Assembly: GCA_900766585.1 (NCBI GenBank)
Contig: CAAFVV010000003.1
Span: forward strand, 17,582-81,581
Length of the DNA: 64,000 nucleotides
Reading direction: 5' to 3'
Source of the DNA: Clostridia bacterium
Lineage (GTDB): Bacteria; Bacillota; Clostridia; Oscillospirales; Acutalibacteraceae
The notes under the pieces are model-generated. The model saw nothing but the letters and a program-made list of their open reading frames with translations, was not told where the DNA came from and did no database searches. The translations under genes were made by a program, and so were the position numbers. Of the stretch, positions 1 through 9,050 are shown piece by piece. Each line of letters starts with the position of its first letter. Position 1 is the first letter of the stretch.

Positions 1-252
1 TGCGGCCGCACGGCGGTGGACCTGATCGGCATTGCGGGCGAGGTTGAAAAGCGGCTGAAAGCCGTGAACAAGCCCATTACCGTTGCGGTGATGGGCTGTG
101 TGGTCAACGGCCCCGGCGAGGCGCGTGAAGCGGATGTCGGGCTTGCGGGCGGAAAGGGAAAGATGGCGCTGTTCCGAAAGGGACAGGTGCTGCGCACGGT
201 GGCGGAAGCCGATGCGGTGGACGAATTGATGCGCGAGATTGAGCAGCTGTAG
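1..252 (+). CDS. ispG: IspG, C-terminal part: 4-hydroxy-3-methylbut-2-enyl diphosphate synthase (flavodoxin), 5' end outside window
   Basis: Reads in frame from base 1 to a TAG at 250-252, so this is the last 83 residues of a gene entering from the left. The motif GCVVNGPGEA is diagnostic for IspG: its Cys and Glu are two of the four ligands of the [4Fe-4S] cluster in the C-terminal ferredoxin-like domain. The enzyme makes HMBPP from MEcPP in the methylerythritol phosphate isoprenoid pathway. The following gene is polC, an order common in Clostridia (rseP-ispG-polC); only the last two genes are visible here. The call rests on the motif and the neighbour. Confidence 0.93.
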   Translation, partial: CGRTAVDLIGIAGEVEKRLKAVNKPITVAVMGCVVNGPGEAREADVGLAGGKGKMALFRKGQVLRTVAEADAVDELMREIEQL

Positions 253-333
253 AGCGGATGGAAAACAGATGTCCCGAAAACGGTTCATTCCTTTTGATAG
301 ACTGTGTAAAAACAGATAAGGAGCGAACGTGGG

Positions 334-3300
334 ATGGTGCATAAAAACAAGGAGACAGGTCGCATGGCAGATAGTACATTCAAAGAGGTGTTCGGGGCAT
401 ATCTGCCCGATGCGGATCAAGCGGGAGCAATTGGCGAGGCGGTGGTTACCGCCCTGACCGTGCGCCGGAATACGCGGGAGATGGAGATCACGCTCCGTTT
501 TCCCGCTTTTGTTGCCCCTGTCGAGCTGACAAAGGCGGAAAAGGCGCTCAGTGCGGCATTTTCACTGTCGCGCACGGTGATTCTCCCGCAGTATCCCGCC
601 GAGACGCTGACACCGGAGGCGCTGACGGCGCTCGTCCCCGTCTGGCGGCAGCGCGCCGCCGCCGTCAACGGCAATCTGGAGGGCGCTGCCTTTACCGTGG
701 AGGATACGACGGTGACGGTTTCGCTGACTCACGGCGGGCGCGAGGTGCTGGAGAGCACGGGAAGCGACCGTGTGCTGGAGGAGGTCCTCCGGCAGTTTTT
801 TCATGTGCAGAAAAAAGTGTGCTTTGCCGGGCAGACTGAGGTGGACACCGAGGGGGAGCACTATAAAGCCCTGATGGAGAAAGCGCAGCAGGAGGAGGCA
901 GCGCGCCTGGAAGCGGCGCGTGCGGCTGCTGCCGCGCAGCCGCAGTCGGGCGGCGCCCCCGCGCCGGCGGGTACGCCGCACAAGCCGCGGGCAACAGATA
1001 CCACGGTGCGTCCGCAAAGCGGGCTGGGGTTTTATCCCGAGTCAGCAATGCCGCTGTTTGGCGGCGCGATCCGCGAGCTGCCGCAGAAGCTGCAGGGGCT
1101 TCTCGCTGACGGATCTCCCGTGACGGTATGGGGCGAGGTGTTCGGCTATGAGACGCGCACCTTCCGCGAGGGAACGCGCATCCGCCACAATTTCAATATC
1201 ACCGATAAGACGGATTCCATCTCCGCCTGCCTCTGGACAGATCAGACCCGTGTGCGCGACAAGGATAAGCGCGAGGGCATGGCGGATTTTAAAGACGGCA
1301 TGACCGTTTGGATGACCGGTACCTATGAATACGACGATTATCTCCACACCAATGTGTTCTCACCGATGGCGATGTCGGTTGTGACGCCCTACAAGCGGCA
1401 GGACCTTGCCAAAGAGAAGCGCGTGGAGCTGCATATGCACACGAAAATGTCGCAGATGGACGCGGTCAGCGATGCCGAAAAGCTGGTGCTTCGTGCCGCT
1501 TCGTGGGGACACAAGGCGGTGGCGATCACCGACCACGGTGTGGTGCAGGCGTTCCCCGAGGCGATGAACGCCGCGGCGGCCGCCAAGAAAAAGGGCAACG
1601 AGATCAAGATCCTCTACGGTGTCGAGGCGTATTATCTGGATGACAGCATCGGCGCGGTCGACGGGATCTGCGATACGCCGTTTGACGGAGAGGTCATCGT
1701 GTTCGATACCGAGACGACCGGCCTGAACCCGCAGACGGAGCGGCTGACCGAGATCGGCGCCGTGCGGATGATAAACGGCGAGATCGTGGAGGAATTTGAT
1801 ACATTTGTCAATGCCGGAAAGCCGATCCCGCCGAAGATCACCGAGCTGACCGGCATAACGGACGCTATGGTAGCTGACGCGCCGGACGAGGCGGAGGCGC
1901 TGCGCCTGTTTGCGGAGTTTTGCGGCGACGCCAGATTGCTGGTAGCCCATAATGCCCCGTTTGACGCCGGATTTATGCGCGAAACGGCGCGGCGGGTCGG
2001 CTTTGAATACCCGTTTGTCCATCTGGATACGCTGGCGATCTGCCGCAATCTGTATCCGGATCTCAAAAACCACAAGCTCAACACCGTGGCGGACTATCTC
2101 AAGCTCCCGCCGTTTAACCATCACCGCGCTTGTGACGATGCCCGCGAGCTGGGGCTGATCTTCACGCACCTGATCAAGGATATGAAGGATCTGCGCGGTA
2201 TTCACCATGCGGGTGAGGTCAACGAGGCCATTTCCGGCGTCGACCCGAAAAAAACGCGCCCGTATCACCTGATCATCCTCGCCCAAAACCTCAAGGGGCT
2301 GAAAAACCTCTACAAACTGATCTCCTGGTCGCATCTGCACAATTTCTACAAGCGCCCCCGCATCACGCGGACCAAGCTGATGGAATACCGCGAGGGGCTG
2401 CTGATCGGCAGTGCGTGCGAGCAGGGTGAGCTGTTTAAAGCCGTCCGCGAAAACCGGCCGTTTGACAAGCTGTGCGAGATGGCGAAGTTTTATGACTTTC
2501 TGGAGATCCAGCCGCTCGGCAACAACCGCTTTATGCTGCGCCCGCAAAAGGGCAAGAACGGCGAAATGATTCCGCCGGAGGTGAAGTCCGAGGAACAGCT
2601 CCGCGATTTCAACCGCACGATCGTGCGGCTTGGCGAAAAGCTGAACATACCGGTCTGTGCGACCTGCGACGTCCATTTCATGGATCCGGAGGATGAGGTG
2701 TTCCGCCGGATTCTGCAGGCGGGACAGGGCTTTTCCGACGCTGACTCTCAGGCGCCGCTGTATTTCCGCACGACCGAGGAGATGCTGGAGGAATTTGCAT
2801 ATCTCGGCGAAGAAAAGGCGTATGAGGTCGTCGTGACCAATACAAACCTCATTGCCGACCGCATAGAATCCTTCCGCCCGATTCCGGAGGGTACATTCCC
2901 GCCGCACATCGACGGTGCGGATGAGGAATTGCAGCAGATCTGCTGGGATCGCGCTAAGGAGATCTACGGCGACCCGCTGCCTGAGGTCGTGTCACAGCGT
3001 CTGGATAAGGAGCTGACGTCGATCGTGACCCATGGCTTTGCCGTTTTGTACATGATCGCGCAGAAGCTCGTGAAAAACTCGGTGGACAACGGCTATTTGG
3101 TCGGCTCCCGAGGCTCGGTCGGCTCCTCCTTTGTCGCCAGCATGGCGGGCATTTCCGAGGTCAATCCGCTTCCGCCGCATTATTACTGCAAAAAGTGCCG
3201 CTATTCCGAATTTTTCCTCAAGGGGGAGGTCGGCTCCGGCTTCGATCTGCCGGAAAAGGTCTGTCCGCAGTGCGGCGCTCCGCTCGCACGTGACGGCCAC

Positions 3301-4794
3301 GAGATCCCGTTTGAGACCTTTCTGGGCTTTAAGGGCGATAAATCTCCGGATATTGACTTAAACTTCGCCAGCGAGTACCAGACGCGCGCCCACCGCTATA
3401 CCGAGACGCTGTTCGGCAAGGATCATGTGTTCAAAGCAGGCACGATCGGCACATTGGCGGATAAGACGGCGTTTGGCTATGTGAAAAAGTATGCGGAGGA
3501 ACGCGGGCTGACCTTCGGCAATGCCGAGATGAACCGCCTCTCTGCGGGCTGCACCGGCATCAAGCGCACGACCGGTCAGCATCCCGGCGGCATGGTCGTT
3601 GTGCCGAATGATTATGAGGCAGAGGATTTCTGCCCGGTGCAGCATCCGGCGGACGATCCGAACTCCGAGGTCATCACGACCCACTTTGACTTTCACTCCA
3701 TCCACGATACCATTCTGAAGCTCGATAACCTCGGGCATGTCATTCCTACAATCTACAAATATCTTGAGGAATACACAGGGATCCCGGTCATGGAGGTCAA
3801 CATGTCTGACCCCGATGTATACCGGCTGTTTACCTCGCCCGAGCCGCTCGGCGTGACACCTGAGCAGATCGACTGTGAGACCGGTACCCTGTCCATCCCC
3901 GAGATGGGTACGCCGTTTGTGCGGCAGATGCTTCTGGAATGTAAACCCAAGACCTTTGCCGATCTGCTGCAGATCTCCGGCCTGTCCCACGGCACGGACG
4001 TCTGGCTCGGCAACGCGCAGGAGCTGATCAAGGCGGGCACCTGCACGATTTCCGAGGTTATCGGTACGCGTGACAGCATTATGACCTATCTGATGCACAA
4101 GGGTGTAGAGCCGCAGATGGCGTTTAAGATCATGGAATCCGTGCGTAAGGGTATGGTCGCCAAGGGCAAGATCGCGCCGGAGGTATGGGAACAGATGGAG
4201 GCGGCGATGCGTGAGCACAACGTGCCCGACTGGTATCTGGAGTCCTGTAAAAAGATCATGTACATGTTCCCGAAGGCACACGCCGCCGCCTATATCATTG
4301 CCGCGCTGCGTGTTGCCTGGTATAAGGTACATCGTCCCTCTGCCTACTATGCGGCGTATTTCACCGGCCGCGGCGAAGATTTTGACGCGGAGATTGTGCA
4401 GCAGGGGGTCCACGGCGTGCGGGCGAAGATGATGGAGCTTCGCGCCAAGGGCAAGGAAGCCACCGCGAAGGAGCAGTCCATGGCGGATGCGCTGCAGATT
4501 GTCAATGAGGCCATGCAGCGCGGTATCCGCTTTTTGCCGGTCGACCTGTATAAGTCGCACTTCTACAAGTTCCTCCTGGAGGACGATGCCATCCGCCTGC
4601 CGTATACGGCGGTCAAGGGCCTGGGCGGCGCGGCGGCACAGGGACTGTATGATGCCGCTCACAGCGGTGAGACCTTTATCTCCTGCGATGACCTGCAAAA
4701 CCGCAGCGGCATTTCCAAAGCGGTGGTCGAATCGCTGCGCCAGCTCGGCGCACTCGGCGACCTGCCTGCTACCAGTCAGATGAGCTTTTTCTGA
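334..4794 (+). CDS. polC: DNA polymerase III alpha subunit, PolC type (Gram-positive replicative polymerase with built-in proofreading)
   Basis: 1486 residues, normal for PolC. Domains in order: N-terminal region and OB fold (to about residue 350), first half of a PHP domain (HMHTKMSQMD near 366), an inserted DEDDh 3'-5' exonuclease (DTETTG near 458), the rest of PHP, then palm/fingers with a four-Cys zinc site (CKKC near 952 and CPQCG near 977) and the catalytic DIDLNF near 1006. It is the leading-strand replicase of low-GC Gram-positives. Two starts are possible: ATG 334 (AAGGAG at 318-323) or ATG 364 (AAGGAG at 349-354, giving MADSTFKEV); both have about 9-10 nt spacing. The gap to ispG is 81 bp with no clear promoter, so co-transcription is likely. 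Confidence 0.97.
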   Translation: MVHKNKETGRMADSTFKEVFGAYLPDADQAGAIGEAVVTALTVRRNTREMEITLRFPAFVAPVELTKAEKALSAAFSLSRTVILPQYPAETLTPEALTALVPVWRQRAAAVNGNLEGAAFTVEDTTVTVSLTHGGREVLESTGSDRVLEEVLRQFFHVQKKVCFAGQTEVDTEGEHYKALMEKAQQEEAARLEAARAAAAAQPQSGGAPAPAGTPHKPRATDTTVRPQSGLGFYPESAMPLFGGAIRELPQKLQGLLADGSPVTVWGEVFGYETRTFREGTRIRHNFNITDKTDSISACLWTDQTRVRDKDKREGMADFKDGMTVWMTGTYEYDDYLHTNVFSPMAMSVVTPYKRQDLAKEKRVELHMHTKMSQMDAVSDAEKLVLRAASWGHKAVAITDHGVVQAFPEAMNAAAAAKKKGNEIKILYGVEAYYLDDSIGAVDGICDTPFDGEVIVFDTETTGLNPQTERLTEIGAVRMINGEIVEEFDTFVNAGKPIPPKITELTGITDAMVADAPDEAEALRLFAEFCGDARLLVAHNAPFDAGFMRETARRVGFEYPFVHLDTLAICRNLYPDLKNHKLNTVADYLKLPPFNHHRACDDARELGLIFTHLIKDMKDLRGIHHAGEVNEAISGVDPKKTRPYHLIILAQNLKGLKNLYKLISWSHLHNFYKRPRITRTKLMEYREGLLIGSACEQGELFKAVRENRPFDKLCEMAKFYDFLEIQPLGNNRFMLRPQKGKNGEMIPPEVKSEEQLRDFNRTIVRLGEKLNIPVCATCDVHFMDPEDEVFRRILQAGQGFSDADSQAPLYFRTTEEMLEEFAYLGEEKAYEVVVTNTNLIADRIESFRPIPEGTFPPHIDGADEELQQICWDRAKEIYGDPLPEVVSQRLDKELTSIVTHGFAVLYMIAQKLVKNSVDNGYLVGSRGSVGSSFVASMAGISEVNPLPPHYYCKKCRYSEFFLKGEVGSGFDLPEKVCPQCGAPLARDGHEIPFETFLGFKGDKSPDIDLNFASEYQTRAHRYTETLFGKDHVFKAGTIGTLADKTAFGYVKKYAEERGLTFGNAEMNRLSAGCTGIKRTTGQHPGGMVVVPNDYEAEDFCPVQHPADDPNSEVITTHFDFHSIHDTILKLDNLGHVIPTIYKYLEEYTGIPVMEVNMSDPDVYRLFTSPEPLGVTPEQIDCETGTLSIPEMGTPFVRQMLLECKPKTFADLLQISGLSHGTDVWLGNAQELIKAGTCTISEVIGTRDSIMTYLMHKGVEPQMAFKIMESVRKGMVAKGKIAPEVWEQMEAAMREHNVPDWYLESCKKIMYMFPKAHAAAYIIAALRVAWYKVHRPSAYYAAYFTGRGEDFDAEIVQQGVHGVRAKMMELRAKGKEATAKEQSMADALQIVNEAMQRGIRFLPVDLYKSHFYKFLLEDDAIRLPYTAVKGLGGAAAQGLYDAAHSGETFISCDDLQNRSGISKAVVESLRQLGALGDLPATSQMSFF

Positions 4795-4930
4795 CCGAAT
4801 CCGCCCGGCGAAAACCACCCGGGCAGCAGGCATTTCCGTCGGCGTTGTCATTTTCGGACAGCGTCGGCGGAAATATGCCGGGAAGATCCGGGCGGGGATT
4901 GCGAAAAACGAAAAAAACTGCATTTTCCAC

Positions 4931-4959
4931 TTGACAACAGCGCCCGCTTTCGCTATAAT
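4931..4959 (+). promoter_or_regulatory. Consensus sigma-A promoter of tRNA-Lys
   Basis: Perfect TTGACA (4931-4936) and TATAAT (4954-4959) with a 17-bp spacer. Transcription should begin near 4966, just before the tRNA 5' end at 4980. Confidence 0.9.
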
Positions 4960-4979
4960 AGATAAGCGCTGTTTGATAC

Positions 4980-5055
4980 GACTCATTAGCTCAGTTGGCA
5001 GAGCACCTGACTTTTAATCAGGGTGTCCGGGGTTCAAATCCCCGATGGGTCACCA
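4980..5055 (+). tRNA. tRNA-Lys (anticodon TTT)
   Basis: 76-nt cloverleaf. The acceptor arms GACTCAT (4980-4986) and ATGGGTC (5045-5051) pair fully with one G-T. The D arm has AGCTCAGTTGGCAGAGC, the anticodon loop is CTTTTAA inside a CTGA/TCAG stem, the T arm is GGGGTTCAAATCCCC, and A plus an encoded CCA end the gene. The unit is monocistronic, with its own consensus promoter upstream and a terminator 5 bp downstream. Confidence 0.98.
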
Positions 5056-5059
5056 AAAA

Positions 5060-5086
5060 GGGCTTGCCTTTGGCAAGTCCTTTTTT
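5060..5086 (+). terminator. Intrinsic terminator of tRNA-Lys
   Basis: Stem GGGCTTGCC / GGCAAGTCC with a TTT loop, followed by six T residues. Confidence 0.9.
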
Positions 5087-5122
5087 CTATGAATTCGGTT
5101 TACTGTTCCGATTAAAACGCCA

Positions 5123-5162
5123 AAGCGAAAAGCCTCATTCACGGGAATGAGGCTTTTGCTTA
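5123..5162. terminator. Hairpin between tRNA-Lys and the convergent alcohol dehydrogenase gene
   Basis: Arms AAAAGCCTCATTC (5128-5140) and GAATGAGGCTTTT (5145-5157), extended by AAGC/GCTT. It is symmetrical and can act as a backup terminator in either direction. Confidence 0.7.
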
Positions 5163-5167
5163 TACCG

Positions 5168-5206
5168 AAAAAAGCGGGAGACACCTCACAAGGAAGCGTC
5201 TCCCGC
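5168..5206 (-). terminator. Terminator of the Fe-alcohol dehydrogenase unit
   Basis: On the minus strand GCGGGAGAC pairs with GTCTCCCGC (plus 5174-5182 and 5198-5206) and is followed by six T residues, 27 bp after the stop codon. Confidence 0.85.
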
Positions 5207-5232
5207 CAAAGCGGTTTTTACCTGCGGACAAA

Positions 5233-6396
5233 TTACAGAGAAGCCTGCAAAATGGCGAGAATGTCCGCCTCGGTCAGCGGCGCCCAGGCCTTGTCCAGTC
5301 CCTCATTTTCGGCGATGTGGTGCGCCATTTCGGACAGGCGGCTCTCGTCGATGCCAACCTCGCGCAGGTGCATCGGCATACCGAACGACTCAAACAGGGC
5401 ATAGACCGCGCGAATGGTCTCCTGTGCGATCTCCGCCTCGGGCAGTGCCGCGTCAATGCCGAAAATGTTGACACCGAAGCGGACAAACCGCTCGATGGTG
5501 TCATCGTTTAAAATATGCGCCATCCAGCACGGCGTCAGGATCGCCAGCCCCTCGCCGTGGGTGATGTCATAATAGGCACTGAGCGCATGCTCCATGCCGT
5601 GACACGGCCAGCCGGAATAGCTGTTGCCGATGGAGAGAATGCCGTTGCAGGCAAGCGAGCAGTCCACCATAAATTCGCCGCGCGCCGCGTAGTTATCCGG
5701 CTCGCGCAGGGCGATGCGGGCATTTTTGATCAGGCTCTTGATAGCGGATTCGCACATGCCGTCCGCGAGATCGCTGTGCGCGCCGCAGAAATACTGCTCC
5801 ATGATATGGTTGATCGCGTCGGCGGCGCCGGCAGCGGTCTGCTTTTTCGAGACAGAGAAGGTGTAGCGTGGATCGAGGAACGATACCTTCGGGAACAGCA
5901 GCTCGTCAAGATAGCCGACCTTGTCGTTTGTCTCGGTGCGGGAAATAACGCAGCCGCTGTCATATTCCGAGCCGGTGGCAGCCAGCGTCAGAATGTCCAC
6001 CAGCGGCAGAGCCGCTTTGGCTTTGACGCGGTAGGTGATCAGATCCCACGGCTCGCCGTCATACAGCGCACCGGCGCAGATGGCTTTGGAGCAGTCGAGC
6101 ACGCTGCCGCCGCCGACCGCCAGCACGACGTCGATATGGTGCGCTTTGCAGAGCCGCACGCCCTCCAAAACGCTGGTGGTATATTTCGGGTTCGGCTCAA
6201 TGCCGGACAGCTCGACCACCTCAAAGCCGTCAAGCTGCCGCAGAACCTCATCGTAAAGCCCGATGGACTTGATGCTCCCGCCGCCGTAGGTCAGCAGTAC
6301 GCGTTTGCCAAACGGCGCCAGCTCTGCGGCGAGCTTGTCCACGGCACCCTTGCCGAAGATCAGCTTTGTCGGTGTGCAATAGGTGAAATTTTCCAT
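5233..6396 (-). CDS. Iron-containing alcohol dehydrogenase, butanol dehydrogenase/YqhD-like
   Basis: 387 residues, the family length. The N-terminus has the YqhD/Bdh signature (NFTYCTPTKLIFGKG), the Rossmann-like half carries GGGSVLDCSKA, and the helical half has the metal ligands in DAINHIMEQYF and CHGMEHALSAYYDITHGEG. It should reduce aldehydes to alcohols with NAD(P)H in the cytoplasm; the substrate cannot be read from sequence. Start ATG 6396 has AAAGGAT about 13 nt upstream. The flavin reductase gene ends 43 bp upstream on the same strand, so the two probably share a transcript. Confidence 0.93.
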   Translation of the reverse strand: MENFTYCTPTKLIFGKGAVDKLAAELAPFGKRVLLTYGGGSIKSIGLYDEVLRQLDGFEVVELSGIEPNPKYTTSVLEGVRLCKAHHIDVVLAVGGGSVLDCSKAICAGALYDGEPWDLITYRVKAKAALPLVDILTLAATGSEYDSGCVISRTETNDKVGYLDELLFPKVSFLDPRYTFSVSKKQTAAGAADAINHIMEQYFCGAHSDLADGMCESAIKSLIKNARIALREPDNYAARGEFMVDCSLACNGILSIGNSYSGWPCHGMEHALSAYYDITHGEGLAILTPCWMAHILNDDTIERFVRFGVNIFGIDAALPEAEIAQETIRAVYALFESFGMPMHLREVGIDESRLSEMAHHIAENEGLDKAWAPLTEADILAILQASL

Positions 6397-6439
6397 GGTG
6401 CAGACATCCTTTCTCTGTATTTCTCCAAGGAGTGACCGC

Positions 6440-7000
6440 TTATTTCAGCGATTTTCCGATGTGAAACGCCTGTGCGACCGTCTCGCCGAGCGCCACATAG
6501 GTGTTGTGGAACGGGTCGAAGGTGATCGGGCGGGCTTTTTGCAGATCAATGCTACCGTCTGCATCCAGCACGCGTTCATCCGCACTGACGTTGCGGATCT
6601 CGCCGACCAGCCGGCCGGTTTCGGGGTCATAGCTTTTCAGTGTGCACTCCACGGCGATCGGCAGCTCGTCGATCAGCGGCGCGTCGACAAATTCCGCATG
6701 AGTGGCGTGAAAACCGGCTTTTTCCCATTTGTCCGGCACGGTATTGCCAGAGGCCAGCCCGACATAGTCGCAGGCCGCCGCATGGTCAACATCCGCCATG
6801 CTGACGGTAAATGCCCGTTTTTTCAGAATATTCTGCGTGGTCTTGTGTCCCGCACTGATGCAAAGCGACAGCTCGCGGTCGTCGCTGATCCCGCCCCACG
6901 CCGCGTTCATGGCGTTCGGGCGGCCGCTTTCATCATAGGCAGCCAGAATAAAAACCGGCTGCGGGTAGGTATAGGGCTTTGCTCCGAAATTTTTGCGCAT
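6440..7000 (-). CDS. Flavin reductase family (flavoredoxin-like) protein
   Basis: 186 residues with the FMN-binding split-barrel pattern: N-terminal PVFILAAYDESGRPNAMNAAW, then a central SMADVDHAAACDYVGLASG segment typical of flavoredoxins of anaerobes. Such proteins bind FMN and reduce it or shuttle electrons with NAD(P)H or ferredoxin partners. The exact partner is not identifiable. It lies immediately upstream of an Fe-alcohol dehydrogenase on the same strand, behind its own promoter (7071-7100). The family call is firm; the role is inferred from the family. Confidence 0.88.
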   Translation of the reverse strand: MRKNFGAKPYTYPQPVFILAAYDESGRPNAMNAAWGGISDDRELSLCISAGHKTTQNILKKRAFTVSMADVDHAAACDYVGLASGNTVPDKWEKAGFHATHAEFVDAPLIDELPIAVECTLKSYDPETGRLVGEIRNVSADERVLDADGSIDLQKARPITFDPFHNTYVALGETVAQAFHIGKSLK

Positions 7001-7070
7001 ACGGTTGACCTCCTGTTCGGATCGCTGATTTTCGGGCGGCGGCAGATGTCGTGCCGCCGTTGCTGTTATC

Positions 7071-7100
7071 AGTATACACAGCCTGCCCGATGGGAATCAA
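7071..7100 (-). promoter_or_regulatory. Promoter of flavin reductase / Fe-alcohol dehydrogenase unit
   Basis: On the minus strand TTGATT (7100-7095), 18-bp spacer, TATACT (7076-7071). Confidence 0.6.
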
Positions 7101-7118
7101 GAGGAAATTGAAAAATAT

Positions 7119-8756
7119 TTATGAATTTTCGGTAAAAGCGGTCAGCGGAGGCAGCGCCGTGCCGATGCGCCCGGTGGGCGGGTCGTTCGGCTCAGTAGGC
7201 AAAGCGGCGGCGGGGACGGCGGTGCGCCGGGGGCGTACACCGGGAAACAGATCGGTTTTACGGATACAGCCCAGGCAAAAGGTGAGCAGGATATAGGCAG
7301 CCAGCAGGGCGATCGCAAGAAGCGCTGCGGTAAGATAGTTTTCCGTCTGCACGACGCCGCCGCGGGTCAGCAGTACCGTGAAAACAGAGGCAGTCAGTGC
7401 GGCGGAAAGGGCGGGACCGAGCAGCCAGCGCCACAGGCAGAAGCGGACGCCGGTGACGGCGAGCAGATGGCGCAGATTCAGAAAACAGGAGAGCAGATTG
7501 CTCAGCAGCATCACAAACAGGAAGCCCGCCATGCCGAAATGCGGAAGCAGTATCACGGTCAGCAGGATCCGCACGGCGGAATCCACCACGCAGAACCGCA
7601 ATGTCGCCGTCTGCCTGCCCAGACCCTTGAGCAGACCGTCGGCAGTGCTTTCGGTGTACATGGCGGGCACAAGCGGGGACAGCACTGTCAGAAACATGCC
7701 GACCTCATCGCTGCGGTATAAAAGTCTGCCGATCGGGAAAGCCAGCACGGCAAAAACAGTGGCAAACCCGGTCGATGCCCATAGCGTCAGCTGCAGCGTG
7801 CGGGATACGACCGACTGCATGCGGGCGGTTTGCCCGCGGGACTGTGCTTCGCTCATCTCGGGGATTAACAGGGTCGAAAAGGCGGTCAGCAGGGATGAGG
7901 GGAAAAACAAAAGCGGCAGCGCCATCCCCTTGAGTGTGCCGAAGGAGGCGAGGGACTGTTCGCGGCTGCCGGTATACAGCGTGAGCCGCTGTGGGACGAG
8001 CAGATTTTCCGCCGTATGCAGTAAAGTGGTCAGTGTCCGGCCTGCGGTGAGCGGGGCGGCAATGGCGGCAAAGGGACGCAGCAGGGGGCGATGCGGGGAG
8101 GATGACGGCAAAAATTTGCGCTGTCGGCGGCGGTCTTGGCCGTAGCAGCCCGCCATAAACAGACAGGAGGCAATTTCCGCAGCGGTGTCGCCGATCAGGA
8201 TACAGGCACAGCAGCGGGCGATGTCCCCCTGAGCAAAGCGGGAGAGCAGCAGCCAGATGCAGCCGATGCGGCAGAGCTGTTCGAGAATCTGTGCCGCCGA
8301 GCTGCCCGACACCCGCCGACGCGCCAAAAAGTACCCCTTCAGACAGGCGGAGGTCCCCATAAACGGCAGACCGATGCCGAGGATCCGCAGGGCGGGCACG
8401 GCGCGGATGTCCCGCAGAAAAAAGCGGGCGATCGGCTCGGCGGCGGCGGTCACGCCGATAAGGGACAGGGTGCCGATGCCGATGCTCAGCAGGATGGCAA
8501 AGCGCATCAGCCGCCGCAGTGAGGCGCGGCTGCCCCGCACCAGCTCCTCGGTGACCAGCCGCGTGACGGCGGTGGAGATGCCGCAGGTGGACAGCGTCGA
8601 GACCAGCAGGTAGACCGACAGAATGAGCTGATACACCCCCATGCCCTCCGCGCCGACGGCGTTGGACATATAGATGCGAAACAACATGCCCAGAAACCGC
8701 AAAAGCAGTGAGGTGACCGTGAGGATCGCCGCATTTTTTACAAAGGATGAGCGCAA
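7119..8756 (-). CDS. Polysaccharide/lipid flippase of the MOP superfamily, SpoVB-like
   Basis: 545 residues, a polytopic membrane protein with roughly 12-14 hydrophobic helices. The N-terminus (ILTVTSLLLRFLGMLFRIY, then GAEGMGVYQLILSVY) matches the SpoVB/polysaccharide exporter family, which flips lipid-linked cell-envelope precursors; SpoVB itself is needed for spore cortex formation. The chosen start is TTG 8756, 7 nt after GGGAGGG; no nearer ATG is better placed. The last ~35 residues after the final helix are a Pro/Arg-rich cytoplasmic tail. No sporulation gene lies nearby, so whether it acts in sporulation or vegetative wall synthesis is open. Confidence 0.85.
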   Translation of the reverse strand: MRSSFVKNAAILTVTSLLLRFLGMLFRIYMSNAVGAEGMGVYQLILSVYLLVSTLSTCGISTAVTRLVTEELVRGSRASLRRLMRFAILLSIGIGTLSLIGVTAAAEPIARFFLRDIRAVPALRILGIGLPFMGTSACLKGYFLARRRVSGSSAAQILEQLCRIGCIWLLLSRFAQGDIARCCACILIGDTAAEIASCLFMAGCYGQDRRRQRKFLPSSSPHRPLLRPFAAIAAPLTAGRTLTTLLHTAENLLVPQRLTLYTGSREQSLASFGTLKGMALPLLFFPSSLLTAFSTLLIPEMSEAQSRGQTARMQSVVSRTLQLTLWASTGFATVFAVLAFPIGRLLYRSDEVGMFLTVLSPLVPAMYTESTADGLLKGLGRQTATLRFCVVDSAVRILLTVILLPHFGMAGFLFVMLLSNLLSCFLNLRHLLAVTGVRFCLWRWLLGPALSAALTASVFTVLLTRGGVVQTENYLTAALLAIALLAAYILLTFCLGCIRKTDLFPGVRPRRTAVPAAALPTEPNDPPTGRIGTALPPLTAFTENS

Positions 8757-8967
8757 GACCGGTCCCTCCCTGTTGTCGGATTACTTCCATATATATGCCG
8801 CTTCCTGCGGGATCATGAGCGTAAAAATTTGCACAATATGCACAATTCGGCAGGATTCCCCTTGTACGGATAGCACGCAGCGTCAAATGCATGGGAAAAT
8901 ATTGTGAAAAGTGTGCAAACTTGTCGATTGGCGGAAGATTAAATTCAAATAAAAATCCGAAAACCCC

Positions 8968-8996
8968 TTGATTTTTGCCGCCGGATTTGGTACTAT
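8968..8996 (+). promoter_or_regulatory. Promoter of the glycogen operon
   Basis: TTGATT (8968-8973), 17 bp, TACTAT (8991-8996) preceded by an extended -10 TGG. The predicted leader is about 48 nt. The rest of the 294-bp gap to the divergent flippase gene holds no feature I can name, apart from two TTGTGCA repeats near 8835 on the minus strand. Confidence 0.65.
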
Positions 8997-9050
8997 ATAG
9001 AAAACAATCGGGAAAGGATACTGTCCTTTCACCTCCCGGAGGTAAGGCAA

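Noticed and set aside
1360..2907. 515-residue minus-strand reading frame across polC
   Set aside because: Antisense shadow of a clearly conserved gene; composition is Arg/His/Leu-biased with no domain or ribosome site.
3358..4986. 542-residue minus-strand reading frame across the polC end and tRNA
   Set aside because: Overlaps polC and the tRNA promoter; no family resemblance.
7705..8892. 395-residue minus-strand frame overlapping the flippase gene
   Set aside because: Same-strand frame +1 shadow, His/Arg/Pro-rich, while the 7119-8756 frame has the membrane-helix pattern.
9031..9043. Hairpin ACCTCC/GGAGGT sequestering the glgC ribosome site
   Set aside because: The loop would be a single base; the realistic stem is only four pairs.
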